This document shows positions 19,363 through 29,006 of a stretch of DNA of 64,000 bases, one piece after another (positions within the stretch are counted from its first letter, which is position 1; the number at the start of each line of letters is the position of its first letter). A program made the translations under genes and the position numbers. Under the pieces are notes generated by a model, which saw only the letters and a program-made list of their open reading frames with translations, was not told the origin of the DNA and ran no database searches. Source of the DNA: Parerythrobacter_A sp963799315 (lineage in GTDB: Bacteria; Pseudomonadota; Alphaproteobacteria; Sphingomonadales; Sphingomonadaceae); contig CAWCWP010000001.1 in the NCBI GenBank assembly GCA_963799315.1, positions 1,178,001-1,242,000 of the forward strand, given 5' to 3'.

Positions 19363-20270
19363 TCATCCGTCGGTCTCGACGGCCGGGTTCCTCCACCGCG
19401 CAAAGATTGCCGTGGGCAGTAGCCGGCCGCCTTCCCCCTCTTCGCGCATGGCCAGGTCGCCGTGTTCGATGGTGCCGGGCAGACCGTCGAACAGCTCGTC
19501 CAGCAGGCCGCCCAGCGCCACGCTGGACATGCGGACGGCATAGACGGTCAGGAACAGGAACCGGCTGTCGGCATCCAGCAATGCGCGGCAATCGCGCGAC
19601 GAGCGCTGGCAGGTCGTCTTCCAGCCGCCACGTCTCGTTCTTCGGTCCGCGTCCGAATTTCGGCGGGTCGAGGATAATCCCGTCATAGCGCCGCCCGCGC
19701 CGCACCTCGCGCGCGGCGAACTTGGCGGCATCGTCGACCAGCCAGCGGACCGGGCGATCCTCCATACCCGCCAGCGCCGCATTCTCGCGCGCCTGCGCTA
19801 CCGATTTCTTGCTCGCATCGACATGGGTGACCGGGCCGATGCCGCTCAGCGCCAGCGAGCCGACGCCGGTATAGCCGAACAGGTTCAATGTTTGCGCATC
19901 GGGTTCGCCTGCCAACGCGCCGCCCATCCAGTCCCACACAGGCGCCATGTCGGGGAAGAAACCCAGATGGCGAAACGGGGTGCATTGTGCGGTGAAACGC
20001 ACATCGCCACGCGCCATCGGCCAGCCATCCTCCGGTACCGCATTCGCGTAGTGCCAGCGCCCGCCGCCGTCCTCGTCGGATCCGGGCACGAATTCGCGCA
20101 TCGGCCTGCCAATCGTCCGAACGCGGTTGCCACAGCGCCTGCGCTTCGGGGCGGACGAAGCGATGAGGGCCGTAGCGTTCCAGCTTGCGCCCCGCACCAC
20201 TGTCGACAAGGCCGTAATCCGGCCACGCCGCGCCCTCCATCAGCACCGGCTGCGGCGACAACTCCGCCAT
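19363..20270 (-). CDS. SAM-dependent rRNA-type methyltransferase (two frameshifts)
   Basis: A class I SAM-dependent methyltransferase resembling the RlmI/RlmK group: SAM-binding LNLFGYTGVGSLALS, DASKKSVAQARENAALAG, and the catalytic-region motif DGIILDPPKFGRGPKNE. The N-terminus (ATG 20270) reads GAAWPDYGLVDSGAGRKLER, typical of this family in alphaproteobacteria. Breaks near 20105 and 19595 are each fixed by removing one base. The start overlaps the thrC stop as TGATG. The target nucleotide is unknown; 23S rRNA is likely by family. Confidence 0.8.
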
Positions 20271-21684
20271 CAGCGTGCGGCGTCCGGTGAAAGCGTGGCC
20301 CGTTGCGAAATATAGGCGGTCAGCGCATCGTAATCGCCCGGCAGCGTATCGAACCGTTCTTCGCGCGCGAACAGGTCGCCAACACGCGCGGGCAGCGCGG
20401 GCCGCACGCCGGTCGCCTGCTCCACCGCGTCGGGAAACTTCGCCGGATGCGCCGTGGCGAGCGTGACGATCGGCACGTCGGCAGGCAGCGTCGTCGCGCG
20501 CGCCGCATGCAGGCCGATGGCGGTGTGCGGATCGATCATCTCGCCGCACGCCTCCCGCGCCCAGCGCATTGCCTGCATCGTATGCTCGGCATCGGCGCGG
20601 ACGCTGGCGAACAGCTTTGCCGCGCCGCTGTGCTGCATATCGGTCAGGCGCATGGCGCGCGAGGCTTCGAAGCCCGCCATCTGCGCCTGCATCGCCGCGC
20701 CGTCTTGTCGCGCCGAGATCGAACAGCAGACGCTCGAAATTGGAGCTGACCTGGATATCCATGCTCGGTGCCGTGGTGGGCGTGACGGTCCCGGCAGAGT
20801 AATCGCCTTCGGACAGCGCGCGGTGCAGGATGTCGTTGACATTGGTGGCCACGATCAGCCGCTCCATCGGCAGCCCCATCTGCGCTGCGACATAGCCGGC
20901 GAACACATCGCCGAAATTGCCGGTCGGCACGCTGAACGCGACCCGCCGTTCCGGTGCGCCCAGTTGCAGCGCGGCGGCGAAATAATACACCACCTGCGCC
21001 ATCAGCCGCGCCCAGTTGATCGAATTGACCGCGCCGATATGGAACCGCCCGGTCATCGCGGGATCGTTGAACATGCGCTTCACGCTGGCCTGCGCATCGT
21101 CGAAGCTGCCGTCGATGGCGATATTGTGGACGTTGGGCGCGCGCACGGTGGTCATCTGGCGGCGCTGCACATCGCTGATCCGGCCTTCGGGATGCAGCAT
21201 GAAGATATCGATCCGGTCGCGATCGGCAACCGCGTCGATCGCGGCGGAACCGGTATCGCCGCTGGTCGCGCCGACGATGGTCAGGTGATCGTCGCCGCGC
21301 GCCAGGAATTCCTCGAACAGCAGGCCGAGCAGTTGCAGCGCGACATCCTTGAACGCCAGCGTCGGCCCGTGAAACAGTTCGAGCAGCCAGTGCTGCTCAT
21401 CGAGCTGCGCCAGCGGTGTCACGGCATCGTGCGAAAATGCGCCATAGGCCTCTTCGCACAAGGCGCGCAGCCGGTCTTCGGACAGGCAGTCGCCCACGAA
21501 CGGGCGCATGACGCGCGCTGCCAGTTCGGCATAGGGCAGGCCGCGCATGGCGGCGATTTCGGCGGCGGAGAATTTGGGCCATTTCGAGCGGCAGGTACAG
21601 CCCGCCATCGCTGGCGAGCCCGGCCAGTGTCGCGCCTTCGAAATCGAGCACGGGGGCCGCGCCGCGGGTGGAGATGTATTCCAT
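20270..21684 (-). CDS. thrC: Threonine synthase (two frameshifts)
   Basis: PLP-dependent threonine synthase, converting O-phosphohomoserine to threonine. The N-terminus (MEYISTRG) and the PLP-lysine motif HGPTLAFKDVALQLLG are clear. So are the phosphate-binding GATSGDTGSAAI and VPTGNFGDVFAGYVA. Length is about 471 codons, right for the long ThrC form. The frame breaks at about 21583 and 20708; one extra base in each is enough. ATG 21684 is the family start. It lies between SURF1 and the methyltransferase on the same strand. Confidence 0.93.
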
Positions 21685-21736
21685 GATGGCGCGCGGGTAG
21701 CTGCCCTGCCCGCCTTGGGCAAGGCGGGCGCTACGC

Positions 21737-22321
21737 TCAGTCCTCTTCCGCGCGGCTCCGGATACGGGCTCGCAGGGCGATGGCGTAGATGGCGAGTGCC
21801 GTCAGCGCGAAGAAGAACCACTGCCCGGCATAGGCAAGGTGGTTGTTGGGCAAGTCGGCGGGATCGGGGCGGGCAAGCGGTTCGAGACCGGCCAGCGCGG
21901 GATCGGCGACAATGCGCCCGCCGGGTGCGAGGATGCCCGTAACCGTGCCGCCATCGAAACCGGGCAGATCGGGTTTGGCGGACCAGCCCAGCGCGACCGG
22001 TGCGCTTTGCCCGTCGGCCAGCGTGCATTGCGCCATCGCGGCCCAGCCTTTCGTGCCGCTTGCGCTGGTTCCGGCAGTGGCGCCGATCTTGGCGACAGTG
22101 GCGCATTCCGCGCGTACCGGCCGATACAGCGCGCGTTCTATGGCGGCTTCCCCTTCGGGATAGTCCATCGGCGCGAGCCCGGGCGGGACGGAGCCGTAAC
22201 TGGCGAGAAGGGCGTTCTTCTCTTCCATCCGGTCGAGCTGCCAGAAACCGAGCCAGATCATGGTGACGACCGCCGCCAGCACGATCAGAGTCGATATGAC
22301 GGGCACATCGCGCCAGCTCAT
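21737..22321 (-). CDS. SURF1 family cytochrome oxidase assembly protein
   Basis: SURF1 helps insert heme a3 into subunit I of aa3-type cytochrome oxidase. The 194-residue protein has the expected two terminal transmembrane helices (about residues 8-27, VISTLIVLAAVVTMIWLGFW, and about 170-187) with a periplasmic domain between. The conserved segments GFWQLDRMEEKNAL and NNHLAYAGQWFFFAL are present. Its ATG overlaps the DUF983 stop by four bases. It is shorter than mitochondrial SURF1, as usual in this group. Confidence 0.88.
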   Translation of the reverse strand: MSWRDVPVISTLIVLAAVVTMIWLGFWQLDRMEEKNALLASYGSVPPGLAPMDYPEGEAAIERALYRPVRAECATVAKIGATAGTSASGTKGWAAMAQCTLADGQSAPVALGWSAKPDLPGFDGGTVTGILAPGGRIVADPALAGLEPLARPDPADLPNNHLAYAGQWFFFALTALAIYAIALRARIRSRAEED

Positions 22322-22710
22322 GTGTCGGTGGTCCTGTCACGCGCAGCATGAATGCTGGCCTCGCCCGCATCGCGTGCGAATTCGGCATAGAGCAACAGCG
22401 TCTTCACAAAGCGGAGACCCGCAAAAACCGCGCCGACCACCAGCGGCACCCACAGGATGGCATGGACCCAGAAGGGCGGCGCAAGGCCAAGCTCCAGCCA
22501 CATCGCCAGACCGACGACAATCGCGCCGATAATCAGGGTCAGGAAAGCCGCAGGGCCGTCACCGACATTGAAGCTATCGTAATCCAGACCGCATGACGGA
22601 CATGCGTCGGCGAACAGCGCGATACCGTCGAACAATGTCGGCGCAGCGCAATTCGGACAGCGCCCGTGCCACGCCGCGTCGAGCAGCGACGGCTCAGTGG
22701 ACTTCGGCAC
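22318..22710 (-). CDS. DUF983 zinc-ribbon membrane protein
   Basis: A 130-residue DUF983 protein: an N-terminal zinc ribbon (CPNCAAPTLF...CPSCGLDYD), then two hydrophobic segments (about residues 53-73 and 80-100). The GTG at 22710 is chosen as start because it begins directly inside the end of ctaE (17-base overlap) and homology starts there; an open frame extends further upstream only as a shadow of ctaE. DUF983 genes are regularly found in cox clusters; the role is unknown. Confidence 0.8.
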   Translation of the reverse strand: MPKSTEPSLLDAAWHGRCPNCAAPTLFDGIALFADACPSCGLDYDSFNVGDGPAAFLTLIIGAIVVGLAMWLELGLAPPFWVHAILWVPLVVGAVFAGLRFVKTLLLYAEFARDAGEASIHAARDRTTDT

Positions 22711-23515
22711 CCCAGCCGCCCCAGATGTACACTGCGATGAACAGGAACAGCCACACCACATCGACGAAGTGCCAGTACCATGCCGCGGCTTCGAACCCGA
22801 AATGCTGGCGCGGCGTGAAGTGGCCCTGATAGGTTCGTGCAAGGCACACGATCAGGAAGATCGTGCCGATCAGCACATGGAAGCCGTGGAAGCCGGTCGC
22901 CATGTAGAAGGACGAGCTGTAGGTGTCGCCGCCGAAAGCGAACGGTGCGACGGTGTACTCATACGCCTGGATGAAACTGAAAACGACGCCGAGGGCGATG
23001 GTCGCCCAAAGCCCTTTTTTCAGTCCTTCGCGGTCGCCGTGGATTAGCGAATGGTGCGCCCAGGTGACGGTTGTGCCCGAACACAGCAGGATAAGCGTGT
23101 TGAGCATCGGCAGTTTGAACGGGTCCAGCACTTCCTCGATTGCCACGGGCGGGAATTGCCCGCCGACGACTTCGGAAATCTCGCTTGGGAACAGGGCGAA
23201 ATCGAAAAATGCCCAGAACCAGCCGACGAAGAACATGACTTCGGACGCGATGAACAGGATCATGCCGTAGCGCATGTGAAGCTGCACCACCGGCGTATGA
23301 TCGCCAGCCTGCGCTTCCTTCACGATATTGCCGAACCAGCTGAAGAAGGTGGCAATCAAACCTGCGATGCCGAGGCCCAGCACCAGCCATGCGTTCGCCA
23401 TGTCATGCATGAAGAACACCAGACCTGTCGTGAAGGTCAGCGCCGAAAGCGAACCGACCAGCGGCCAGATGTCGGGCGGCAGGATGTGATAATCGTGGTT
23501 TACGGTACCGGCCAT
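22694..23515 (-). CDS. ctaE: Cytochrome c oxidase subunit III
   Basis: Subunit III of the aa3 oxidase, a seven-helix protein that stabilises subunit I. The 273-residue product begins MAGTVNHDYHILPPDIWPLV and has the family motifs FMATGFHGFHVLIGTIF and AAWYWHFVDVVWLFLF near the end. It is intact. It follows ctaG by 72 bases in the ctaC-D-B-F-G-E order. Confidence 0.96.
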   Translation of the reverse strand: MAGTVNHDYHILPPDIWPLVGSLSALTFTTGLVFFMHDMANAWLVLGLGIAGLIATFFSWFGNIVKEAQAGDHTPVVQLHMRYGMILFIASEVMFFVGWFWAFFDFALFPSEISEVVGGQFPPVAIEEVLDPFKLPMLNTLILLCSGTTVTWAHHSLIHGDREGLKKGLWATIALGVVFSFIQAYEYTVAPFAFGGDTYSSSFYMATGFHGFHVLIGTIFLIVCLARTYQGHFTPRQHFGFEAAAWYWHFVDVVWLFLFIAVYIWGGWGAEVH

Positions 23516-23587
23516 GTTCGCGTCTCGTCCTGTCTTTCGTATCGTGCCGGGACCGTAGGCGTCCGCGCCTGTGCGGTCCAGCCCGGG

Positions 23588-24172
23588 TTAGCTGCCCTGC
23601 GCGGGCGTTTTGTCGGTGGCGTTGTGGAAGGTGTAGCTCAGCGTAATTTGTTCGACGTCCACCGCGTTCTCGTCGTCCAGGATAGCGGGATCGACATAGA
23701 ACAGCACCGGCATCCGCATTTCCTCGCCCGGTTGCAAAGTCTGCTCGGTGAAGCAGAAGCACTGGATCTTGTTGAAATAGGCGCCGGTCTGCGCGGGCGT
23801 GACGTTGAATGTCGCGGTGCCGGTGATGGGCACGTTGCTGTTGTTACGCGCGGTGTAGAAAGCCAGGTCGCGCTGTCCGATCTGCACCGTCTGCTTGACT
23901 TGCGCAGGCTTGAAATCCCACGGCAGGTCGCGCGCGGTGCTGGCATCGAAACGCACCGACACGGTACGCCCGCCTGCGCTGGAAGCCAGCCGCGCGGCGA
24001 TGTCAGCCTCGCTCTCGGTCGCGCGCTGTGTCGTGCCGCCAAAGCCCGTTACCCGGCAGAACGCTTCGTAAAGCGGCACAGCGGCATACCCCAGCCCCAG
24101 CATCGCCACCGCCCCGAGGAAGGCCAGCGCGCCGGTACGCAGGTTGCGGTCCTGAAGGGCAAGCGTCGTCAT
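23588..24172 (-). CDS. ctaG: Cytochrome c oxidase assembly protein CtaG (Cox11)
   Basis: Cox11-type copper chaperone that delivers copper to the CuB site of subunit I. It has an N-terminal membrane anchor (GALAFLGAVAMLGLGYAAVPLY), the conserved FCRVTGFGGTTQ and the copper-binding CFCF motif (NKIQCFCFTEQTL). The ATG at 24172 (MTTLALQDRN) is preferred to a longer in-frame start at 24193, which would overlap the coxF-like gene. 194 residues. Confidence 0.93.
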   Translation of the reverse strand: MTTLALQDRNLRTGALAFLGAVAMLGLGYAAVPLYEAFCRVTGFGGTTQRATESEADIAARLASSAGGRTVSVRFDASTARDLPWDFKPAQVKQTVQIGQRDLAFYTARNNSNVPITGTATFNVTPAQTGAYFNKIQCFCFTEQTLQPGEEMRMPVLFYVDPAILDDENAVDVEQITLSYTFHNATDKTPAQGS

Positions 24173-24176
24173 CGTC

Positions 24177-24299
24177 CTAGTCCATCCGCGCAATCGTGAT
24201 GTAATAGATCAGTATCACAAGAAACAGCAGCGCGCCGCCGACCACGAGGTTGCGGCTTTTCTGGCGGCGGCGGATTTCGGCTTCGTCTTCGGGTGTCAT
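24177..24299 (-). CDS. CoxF-like small membrane protein
   Basis: A 40-residue ORF: charged N-terminus MTPEDEAEIRRRQKSRN, then one transmembrane helix (LVVGGALLFLVILIYYITIA). It starts at ATG 24299, overlapping the ctaB stop by four bases, and stops four bases before the ctaG start. Small proteins of this kind sit between ctaB and ctaG in many alphaproteobacterial cox operons and are called CoxF or annotated as cox-assembly proteins. The tight coupling on both sides strongly supports it being translated. Confidence 0.82.
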   Translation of the reverse strand: MTPEDEAEIRRRQKSRNLVVGGALLFLVILIYYITIARMD

Positions 24300-25228
24300 G
24301 CGAGCACTCCGGCATAGGCCAGCATCCGGTCGGTAACCAGTGCAGCGAACAGAGCAAACAGATAGGCAATGCTGAAGGCGAACAGCCGTTTTTCGGGCCG
24401 CATCGTGTCGGCATCCTGCGTACTGCGCATGGCGACTGGCACGCTGAGCAGCAGGAACGCCAGCGACAGAGCCAGCGCCGCAATGCCGTAAACCATGCCG
24501 GTGCCGCCGATTGCCCACGGCGCGACGGCGACCGGCAAGAGCAACGCGGCATAAGCCAGTATCTGCCGACGCGTGGACTGTTCGCCCTTCACCACCGGCA
24601 TCATCGGGATGCCTGCCTTGGCATAATCGCTTTTCACGAACAGCGCGAGCGCCCAGAAATGCGGCGGTGTCCATACGAAGATGATCGCAAACAGCAGGAT
24701 CGGCATGAGGGTAATCTCGCCCGTCACCGCAACCCAGCCGATCAGTGGCGGAAACGCCCCGGCTCCGCCGCCGATGACGATATTTTGCGGCGTGCGCGGC
24801 TTGAGCCACATGGTGTAGACGACGGCGTAATAGACAATCGAAACGGCGAGAATGGCGGCAGGCAGCCAGCCAACGGCGACGCCCATCAGGACGACCGATG
24901 CACCACACAGAAACACCCCGAAATCACGTGCGTCCGTAGCCGCGAGCCGTCCGTCGGGAATGGGCCGCGCTGCCGTACGCTTCATCTTGGCGTCGAGGCC
25001 TGCCTCCCACCACATGTTCAGCGCCGCCGCACCGCCTGCGCCGCACGCGATACAAAGGATGGCGGTGAAAGCGAGCACGGGGTGCAGAGTACCCGGTGCC
25101 GCAAGCAGGCCGCATAGCCCGGTAAAGATTACCAGCGACATCACACGCGGCTTGGTCAGCGCAAAGAAATCGCGCCATTCCGCCGGGTAAGCGGTTGCCG
25201 GAACAGACGTGGTGGTTGCAACAGTCAT
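24296..25228 (-). CDS. ctaB: Protoheme IX farnesyltransferase (heme O synthase)
   Basis: A UbiA-family membrane prenyltransferase that adds farnesyl to heme b to make heme O, the precursor of heme A. It contains FFALTKPRVMSLVIFTGLCG near the N-terminus, the Asp-rich prenyl-PP site in NMWWEAGLDAKMKRT followed by RPIPDGRL, and a second site near residue 180 (WTPPHFWALAL). Several transmembrane helices are evident across 310 residues. Intact. Confidence 0.95.
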   Translation of the reverse strand: MTVATTTSVPATAYPAEWRDFFALTKPRVMSLVIFTGLCGLLAAPGTLHPVLAFTAILCIACGAGGAAALNMWWEAGLDAKMKRTAARPIPDGRLAATDARDFGVFLCGASVVLMGVAVGWLPAAILAVSIVYYAVVYTMWLKPRTPQNIVIGGGAGAFPPLIGWVAVTGEITLMPILLFAIIFVWTPPHFWALALFVKSDYAKAGIPMMPVVKGEQSTRRQILAYAALLLPVAVAPWAIGGTGMVYGIAALALSLAFLLLSVPVAMRSTQDADTMRPEKRLFAFSIAYLFALFAALVTDRMLAYAGVLA

Positions 25229-25291
25229 GAATATTGTAGCGGGCGGCGCGCAGATGCGTCGATAAAGGACAGCAACCGCGCTCCCAACCGC

Positions 25292-27040
25292 CTATCCTGC
25301 CGTCTTTGTCGCCGGAGTGGCCGGCAGGTGGTTATGGTAATCGTGATGTTCCTCGATCACCGGCAATGTTTCGAACTGGTGGTATGGCGGCGGGCTGGAC
25401 AGCGTCCATTCCAGCGTCGTGGCGCCGGGGCCCCAGTAATTCGCCTCGGCCTTCTTACCGACGGTGAAGGCATAGACCATATTCGCCAGCCAGACCGCCG
25501 TGGAGGCGAGGATGATGGCATAGCCGAACGAACTGACCTCGTTCCAGAACGCATAGGCATCCGGATAATCGGGGTAGCGGCGCGGCATGCCCTGCCAGCC
25601 GAGGAAGTGCTGCGGGAAGAACACCACGTTCACGCCGATGAAGAACAGCCAGAAATGCAGGTGCGCCAGCGCCTCGCTATGCCAGCGACCGCTCATCTTC
25701 GGGAACCAGTAATAGAAGCCCGCAAAGATGGAGAACACCGCGCCCATCGACAGAACGTAATGGAAATGCGCGACCACGAAATAGGTGTCGTGCACCACAT
25801 CGTCGACGCCGCCATTGGCAAGGTAGACACCCGTCACACCGCCAACGGTGAACAGGAAGATGAAGCCGAAGGCCCAGACCATCGGGGACTTGAACTCGAT
25901 AGAGCCGCCCCACATCGTGGCGATCCAGCTGAAAATCTTCACGCCGGTCGGCACCGCGATGACCATCGTGGCCGCCGTGAAGTACATCTTCGTATTCACG
26001 TCGAGACCCACGGTATACATGTGGTGCGCCCAGACGACGAACCCGACCACGCCGATGGCGACCATCGCATAGGCCATGCCGAGATAACCGAAAACAGGCT
26101 TGCGACTGAACGTGGCGACGATCTGCGAGATCATGCCGAAACCGGGCAGGATCATGATGTAGACCTCGGGGTGACCGAAGAACCAGAACAGGTGCTGGTA
26201 CAGCACCGGATCGCCACCACCAGCCTGATCGAAGAAGGTCGTGCCGAAGTTGCGGTCCGTGATCAGCATGGTGATGGCAGCAGCCAGCACCGGCAGCGCC
26301 AGCAGCAGCAGGAACGCGGTCACCAGCACCGACCACACGAACAGCGGCATCTTGTGCAGCGTCATGCCCGGTGCGCGCATGTTGAAAATGGTGGTAATGA
26401 AGTTGGTCGCGCCAAGGATGGACCCTGCACCGGCAAGGTGCAGCGCGAAGATCGCGAAATCGACCGCAGGACCGACCGATCCGCTGGTCGATAGCGGTGC
26501 ATAGGCCGTCCACCCGATGCCCGCGCCCATGCCACCGGCGCCGCCGGGAACGAACAGCGAGAACACGAGGCTGAGGAAGCCGGCAACGGTCAGCCAGAAC
26601 GACACGTTGTTCATGCGCGGGAACGCCATGTCCGGCGCGCCGATCATCAGCGGGACGAACCAGTTGCCGAAACCGCCGATCATGGCAGGCATGACCATGA
26701 AGAACACCATGATGAGGCCGTGGGCCGTAATCAGCACGTTCCAGGCATGGAGGTTCGCTTCGAAACTGGCCGCGCCGCCCATCAGTTCGACATACCAGCC
26801 GAGCACCTGAATGCCGGGCTGCGCCAGCTCCGCGCGCATCAGGCCCGAAATGGCACCGCCGACAATCCCCGCGAACGCTGCGAAGATAAGGTACATCGTG
26901 CCGATGTCCTTGTGGTTGGTTGACATGAACCAGCGCGCGAAAAATGCGGGCTTGTGATCGGCATCGTGACCGCCGCCGCCATGCGCGGTCCGCGCCGTGG
27001 TGTCGGTGTGGGCGTCGAAGCCTTCAGCAGTAGTAGCCAT
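25292..27040 (-). CDS. ctaD: Cytochrome c oxidase subunit I
   Basis: Catalytic subunit of aa3-type cytochrome oxidase, carrying heme a and the heme a3-CuB centre. The CuB His-Tyr crosslink motif is in WFFGHPEVYIMILPGFG. Heme ligands lie in VVAHFHYVLSMGAVF. The D-channel residues are seen in GAPDMAFPRMNNVSFWL, and a Glu-less helix VI region follows normal type A1/A2 spacing. 582 residues, intact. It is 34 bases after ctaC and heads the assembly genes downstream. Confidence 0.97.
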   Translation of the reverse strand: MATTAEGFDAHTDTTARTAHGGGGHDADHKPAFFARWFMSTNHKDIGTMYLIFAAFAGIVGGAISGLMRAELAQPGIQVLGWYVELMGGAASFEANLHAWNVLITAHGLIMVFFMVMPAMIGGFGNWFVPLMIGAPDMAFPRMNNVSFWLTVAGFLSLVFSLFVPGGAGGMGAGIGWTAYAPLSTSGSVGPAVDFAIFALHLAGAGSILGATNFITTIFNMRAPGMTLHKMPLFVWSVLVTAFLLLLALPVLAAAITMLITDRNFGTTFFDQAGGGDPVLYQHLFWFFGHPEVYIMILPGFGMISQIVATFSRKPVFGYLGMAYAMVAIGVVGFVVWAHHMYTVGLDVNTKMYFTAATMVIAVPTGVKIFSWIATMWGGSIEFKSPMVWAFGFIFLFTVGGVTGVYLANGGVDDVVHDTYFVVAHFHYVLSMGAVFSIFAGFYYWFPKMSGRWHSEALAHLHFWLFFIGVNVVFFPQHFLGWQGMPRRYPDYPDAYAFWNEVSSFGYAIILASTAVWLANMVYAFTVGKKAEANYWGPGATTLEWTLSSPPPYHQFETLPVIEEHHDYHNHLPATPATKTAG

Positions 27041-27074
27041 GATCTGTCTCTATCGTCCTGTTCGGGTTTGGCTG

Positions 27075-28163
27075 TCAGCTAGTGGGCGCGAAAGTGGGGG
27101 CAATGGTCGGCGCGGCGGTCGGCTCGACACCGGGTGCGTTGGCAGCGTCTTCGAGTTCGGCATCTTCCAGAGCAGTCTGGTCGCCACCGACGGTTCCGCC
27201 GGGCTGGGTGCGGACCCATTCCTCCCACTGCGCGCGCGGCAGCGCTTCGATGGCGATGGGCATATAGGCATGCTTGATACCGCACAGTTCTGAACACTGG
27301 CCGAAATACACACCCGGCTCGTCGATAATCAGCATCTTCTCGTTGATGCGGCCCGGTATGGCGTCGAGCTTGAACCACAGCGACGGCACGGCAAAGGAGT
27401 GGATCACATCCGCGCCCGTTGTCTGGATACGCAGCGGCACGCCGGCGGGCACGACCATGCGGTTGTCGACGGCGAGCAGGCCAGGGCCATCATCGTCGGT
27501 GCGGAAACGCTTGCCCGGCTCCACCGTGCCGCGCTCCTCAAGCATGTTCGAGACAACCTCGAACCCGCCATTGTCCGGGTATTCATAGCCCCAGTACCAC
27601 TGATAGCCGATCGCCTTGATCGTGATCGCTTCTTCGGGCGCGGTTTCGTATTGCTTGGCCAGCAAGCTGATCGAGGGCACCGCAATCACCAGCAGGATCA
27701 GCACCGGCACCACCGTCCAGATAACTTCGATGGTGGTGTTGTGAGTCGTCTTGGACGGCACGGGATGCGCGCGCTTGTTGAACCGGATTACCACATAGGC
27801 AAGCAGGCCGAGAACGAACGCGCTGATCGCGATCATCATCCAGATCAGGCCGACATGCAGCCGGTTGGCGGTGCGCCCGACATCGGAATATTGCGGCTGG
27901 ACATTCCAGCCATCGGCGGTCGGCAGGCCCTTGAACATATTCTGGCCCATCGGCGTATAGCTGCCCGCCGTCGCCGCAGCTTCACCCTCTGCTGGCGCAG
28001 CGGCGTCATCCACCGCAGCAATCGCATCGGGTGCCGTGGTTTCGACCGTGACCGGCGCAGCAGGTTCGGCCTGCGCAAACGCTGGCGTGGCACCCGCCAA
28101 CCCTAGGGCCGCCAACGCAAGCGCGGCGCGTTTCAGCACGGATGCCATCATATCGAAGTTCAT
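27075..28163 (-). CDS. ctaC: Cytochrome c oxidase subunit II
   Basis: Subunit II holds the dinuclear CuA site that accepts electrons from cytochrome c. It has a signal peptide (AALALAALGLAGATPAFAQ), two transmembrane helices (about residues 105-125 and 150-172), and the CuA motif CSELCGIKHAYMPI. A Pro/Ala/Thr-rich C-terminal tail follows. The ATG at 28163 is chosen; the codon before it is TTG. It begins the leftward cox operon and is divergent from pyrE across a 264-base gap. Confidence 0.96.
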   Translation of the reverse strand: MNFDMMASVLKRAALALAALGLAGATPAFAQAEPAAPVTVETTAPDAIAAVDDAAAPAEGEAAATAGSYTPMGQNMFKGLPTADGWNVQPQYSDVGRTANRLHVGLIWMMIAISAFVLGLLAYVVIRFNKRAHPVPSKTTHNTTIEVIWTVVPVLILLVIAVPSISLLAKQYETAPEEAITIKAIGYQWYWGYEYPDNGGFEVVSNMLEERGTVEPGKRFRTDDDGPGLLAVDNRMVVPAGVPLRIQTTGADVIHSFAVPSLWFKLDAIPGRINEKMLIIDEPGVYFGQCSELCGIKHAYMPIAIEALPRAQWEEWVRTQPGGTVGGDQTALEDAELEDAANAPGVEPTAAPTIAPTFAPTS

Positions 28164-28427
28164 CAAGACGTCGCTTCCCGGCTACAATAATCCGGCCCTG
28201 TCACGGGCACTATCGCCTTAAACGCAGGCGCTTTTCCACTTGTGCTATACGCACGCTTGCGACGCGCCTCAACCGGCCTTAGGAGAATTTTCCGCAATGC
28301 CGATTGCCCGGCAGGCAAGGCCCGTGTTCAGGCAGGCGGTTTATACGCCGCAGTCATTCCCCGCTTTTGGAGTTTTTCGATCCATGCAGGCTATCCCGCG
28401 CAGCTTCGTATTACAGGATGCGTTCCG

Positions 28428-29006
28428 ATGAAGGATGCGGATGTTCTTGCGCTGTTTCGCGGTTGCGGTGCGTTGCTGGAAGGGCATTTTCGTCTCTCTT
28501 CCGGTCGGCATAGCGCGCATTACCTGCAATGCGCGCGAGTCCTGATGAATGCGGCGCGCGCCGGAGCGATTGCCCGTGCGATGGCGGCAAAACTGCCCCG
28601 CGCGCTGCGTGCCGAAATCGATATCGTGGTATCCCCGGCGATGGGCGGTGTCATCATCGGCCACGAAATGGGCCGCGCGCTGGAAAAAGACGCCGTGTTT
28701 CTCGAACGGCCCGACGGCACGTTCCACCTGCGGCGCGGCTTCGCCCTGCCCGAAGGTGCGCGGGTGCTGATGGTCGAGGATGTCGTCACGACCGGCCTGT
28801 CCAGCCGCGAGGCCATCGCCGCCGTTGCGCGCGAAGGTGGCGAAGTGATTGCCGAAACCGCGATGGTGGACCGGTCCGGCGGCACCGCGGACCTTGGCGT
28901 GCCGTTCTTCCCGCTCGTCGAACTCACCTTCCCGACCTATGCCGACGACGACGTGCCGGAAGAACTGGCGCGCGTTCCGGTGACCAAGCCGGGCAGCCGT
29001 AGCTGA
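28428..29006 (+). CDS. pyrE: Orotate phosphoribosyltransferase
   Basis: PyrE transfers phosphoribose from PRPP to orotate to form OMP in pyrimidine synthesis. The PRPP-binding motif VLMVEDVVTTG is present, with FRLSSGRHSAHYLQCARVL and VVSPAMGGVIIGHE upstream, as in the alphaproteobacterial class. The ATG at 28428 gives 192 residues. The open frame extends upstream to 28242 without family similarity. Its stop is directly followed by pdxJ (0-base gap), starting a long plus-strand operon. Confidence 0.93.
   Translation: MKDADVLALFRGCGALLEGHFRLSSGRHSAHYLQCARVLMNAARAGAIARAMAAKLPRALRAEIDIVVSPAMGGVIIGHEMGRALEKDAVFLERPDGTFHLRRGFALPEGARVLMVEDVVTTGLSSREAIAAVAREGGEVIAETAMVDRSGGTADLGVPFFPLVELTFPTYADDDVPEELARVPVTKPGSRS

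Noticed and set aside
19683..22388. 901-codon open frame on the minus strand
   Set aside because: A mosaic of shadow sequence over SURF1, the middle of thrC and the start of the methyltransferase. It is open only because frameshifts place real coding parts in this phase.
25328..26494. 388-codon open frame on the plus strand
   Set aside because: Antisense to ctaD; charged low-complexity shadow.
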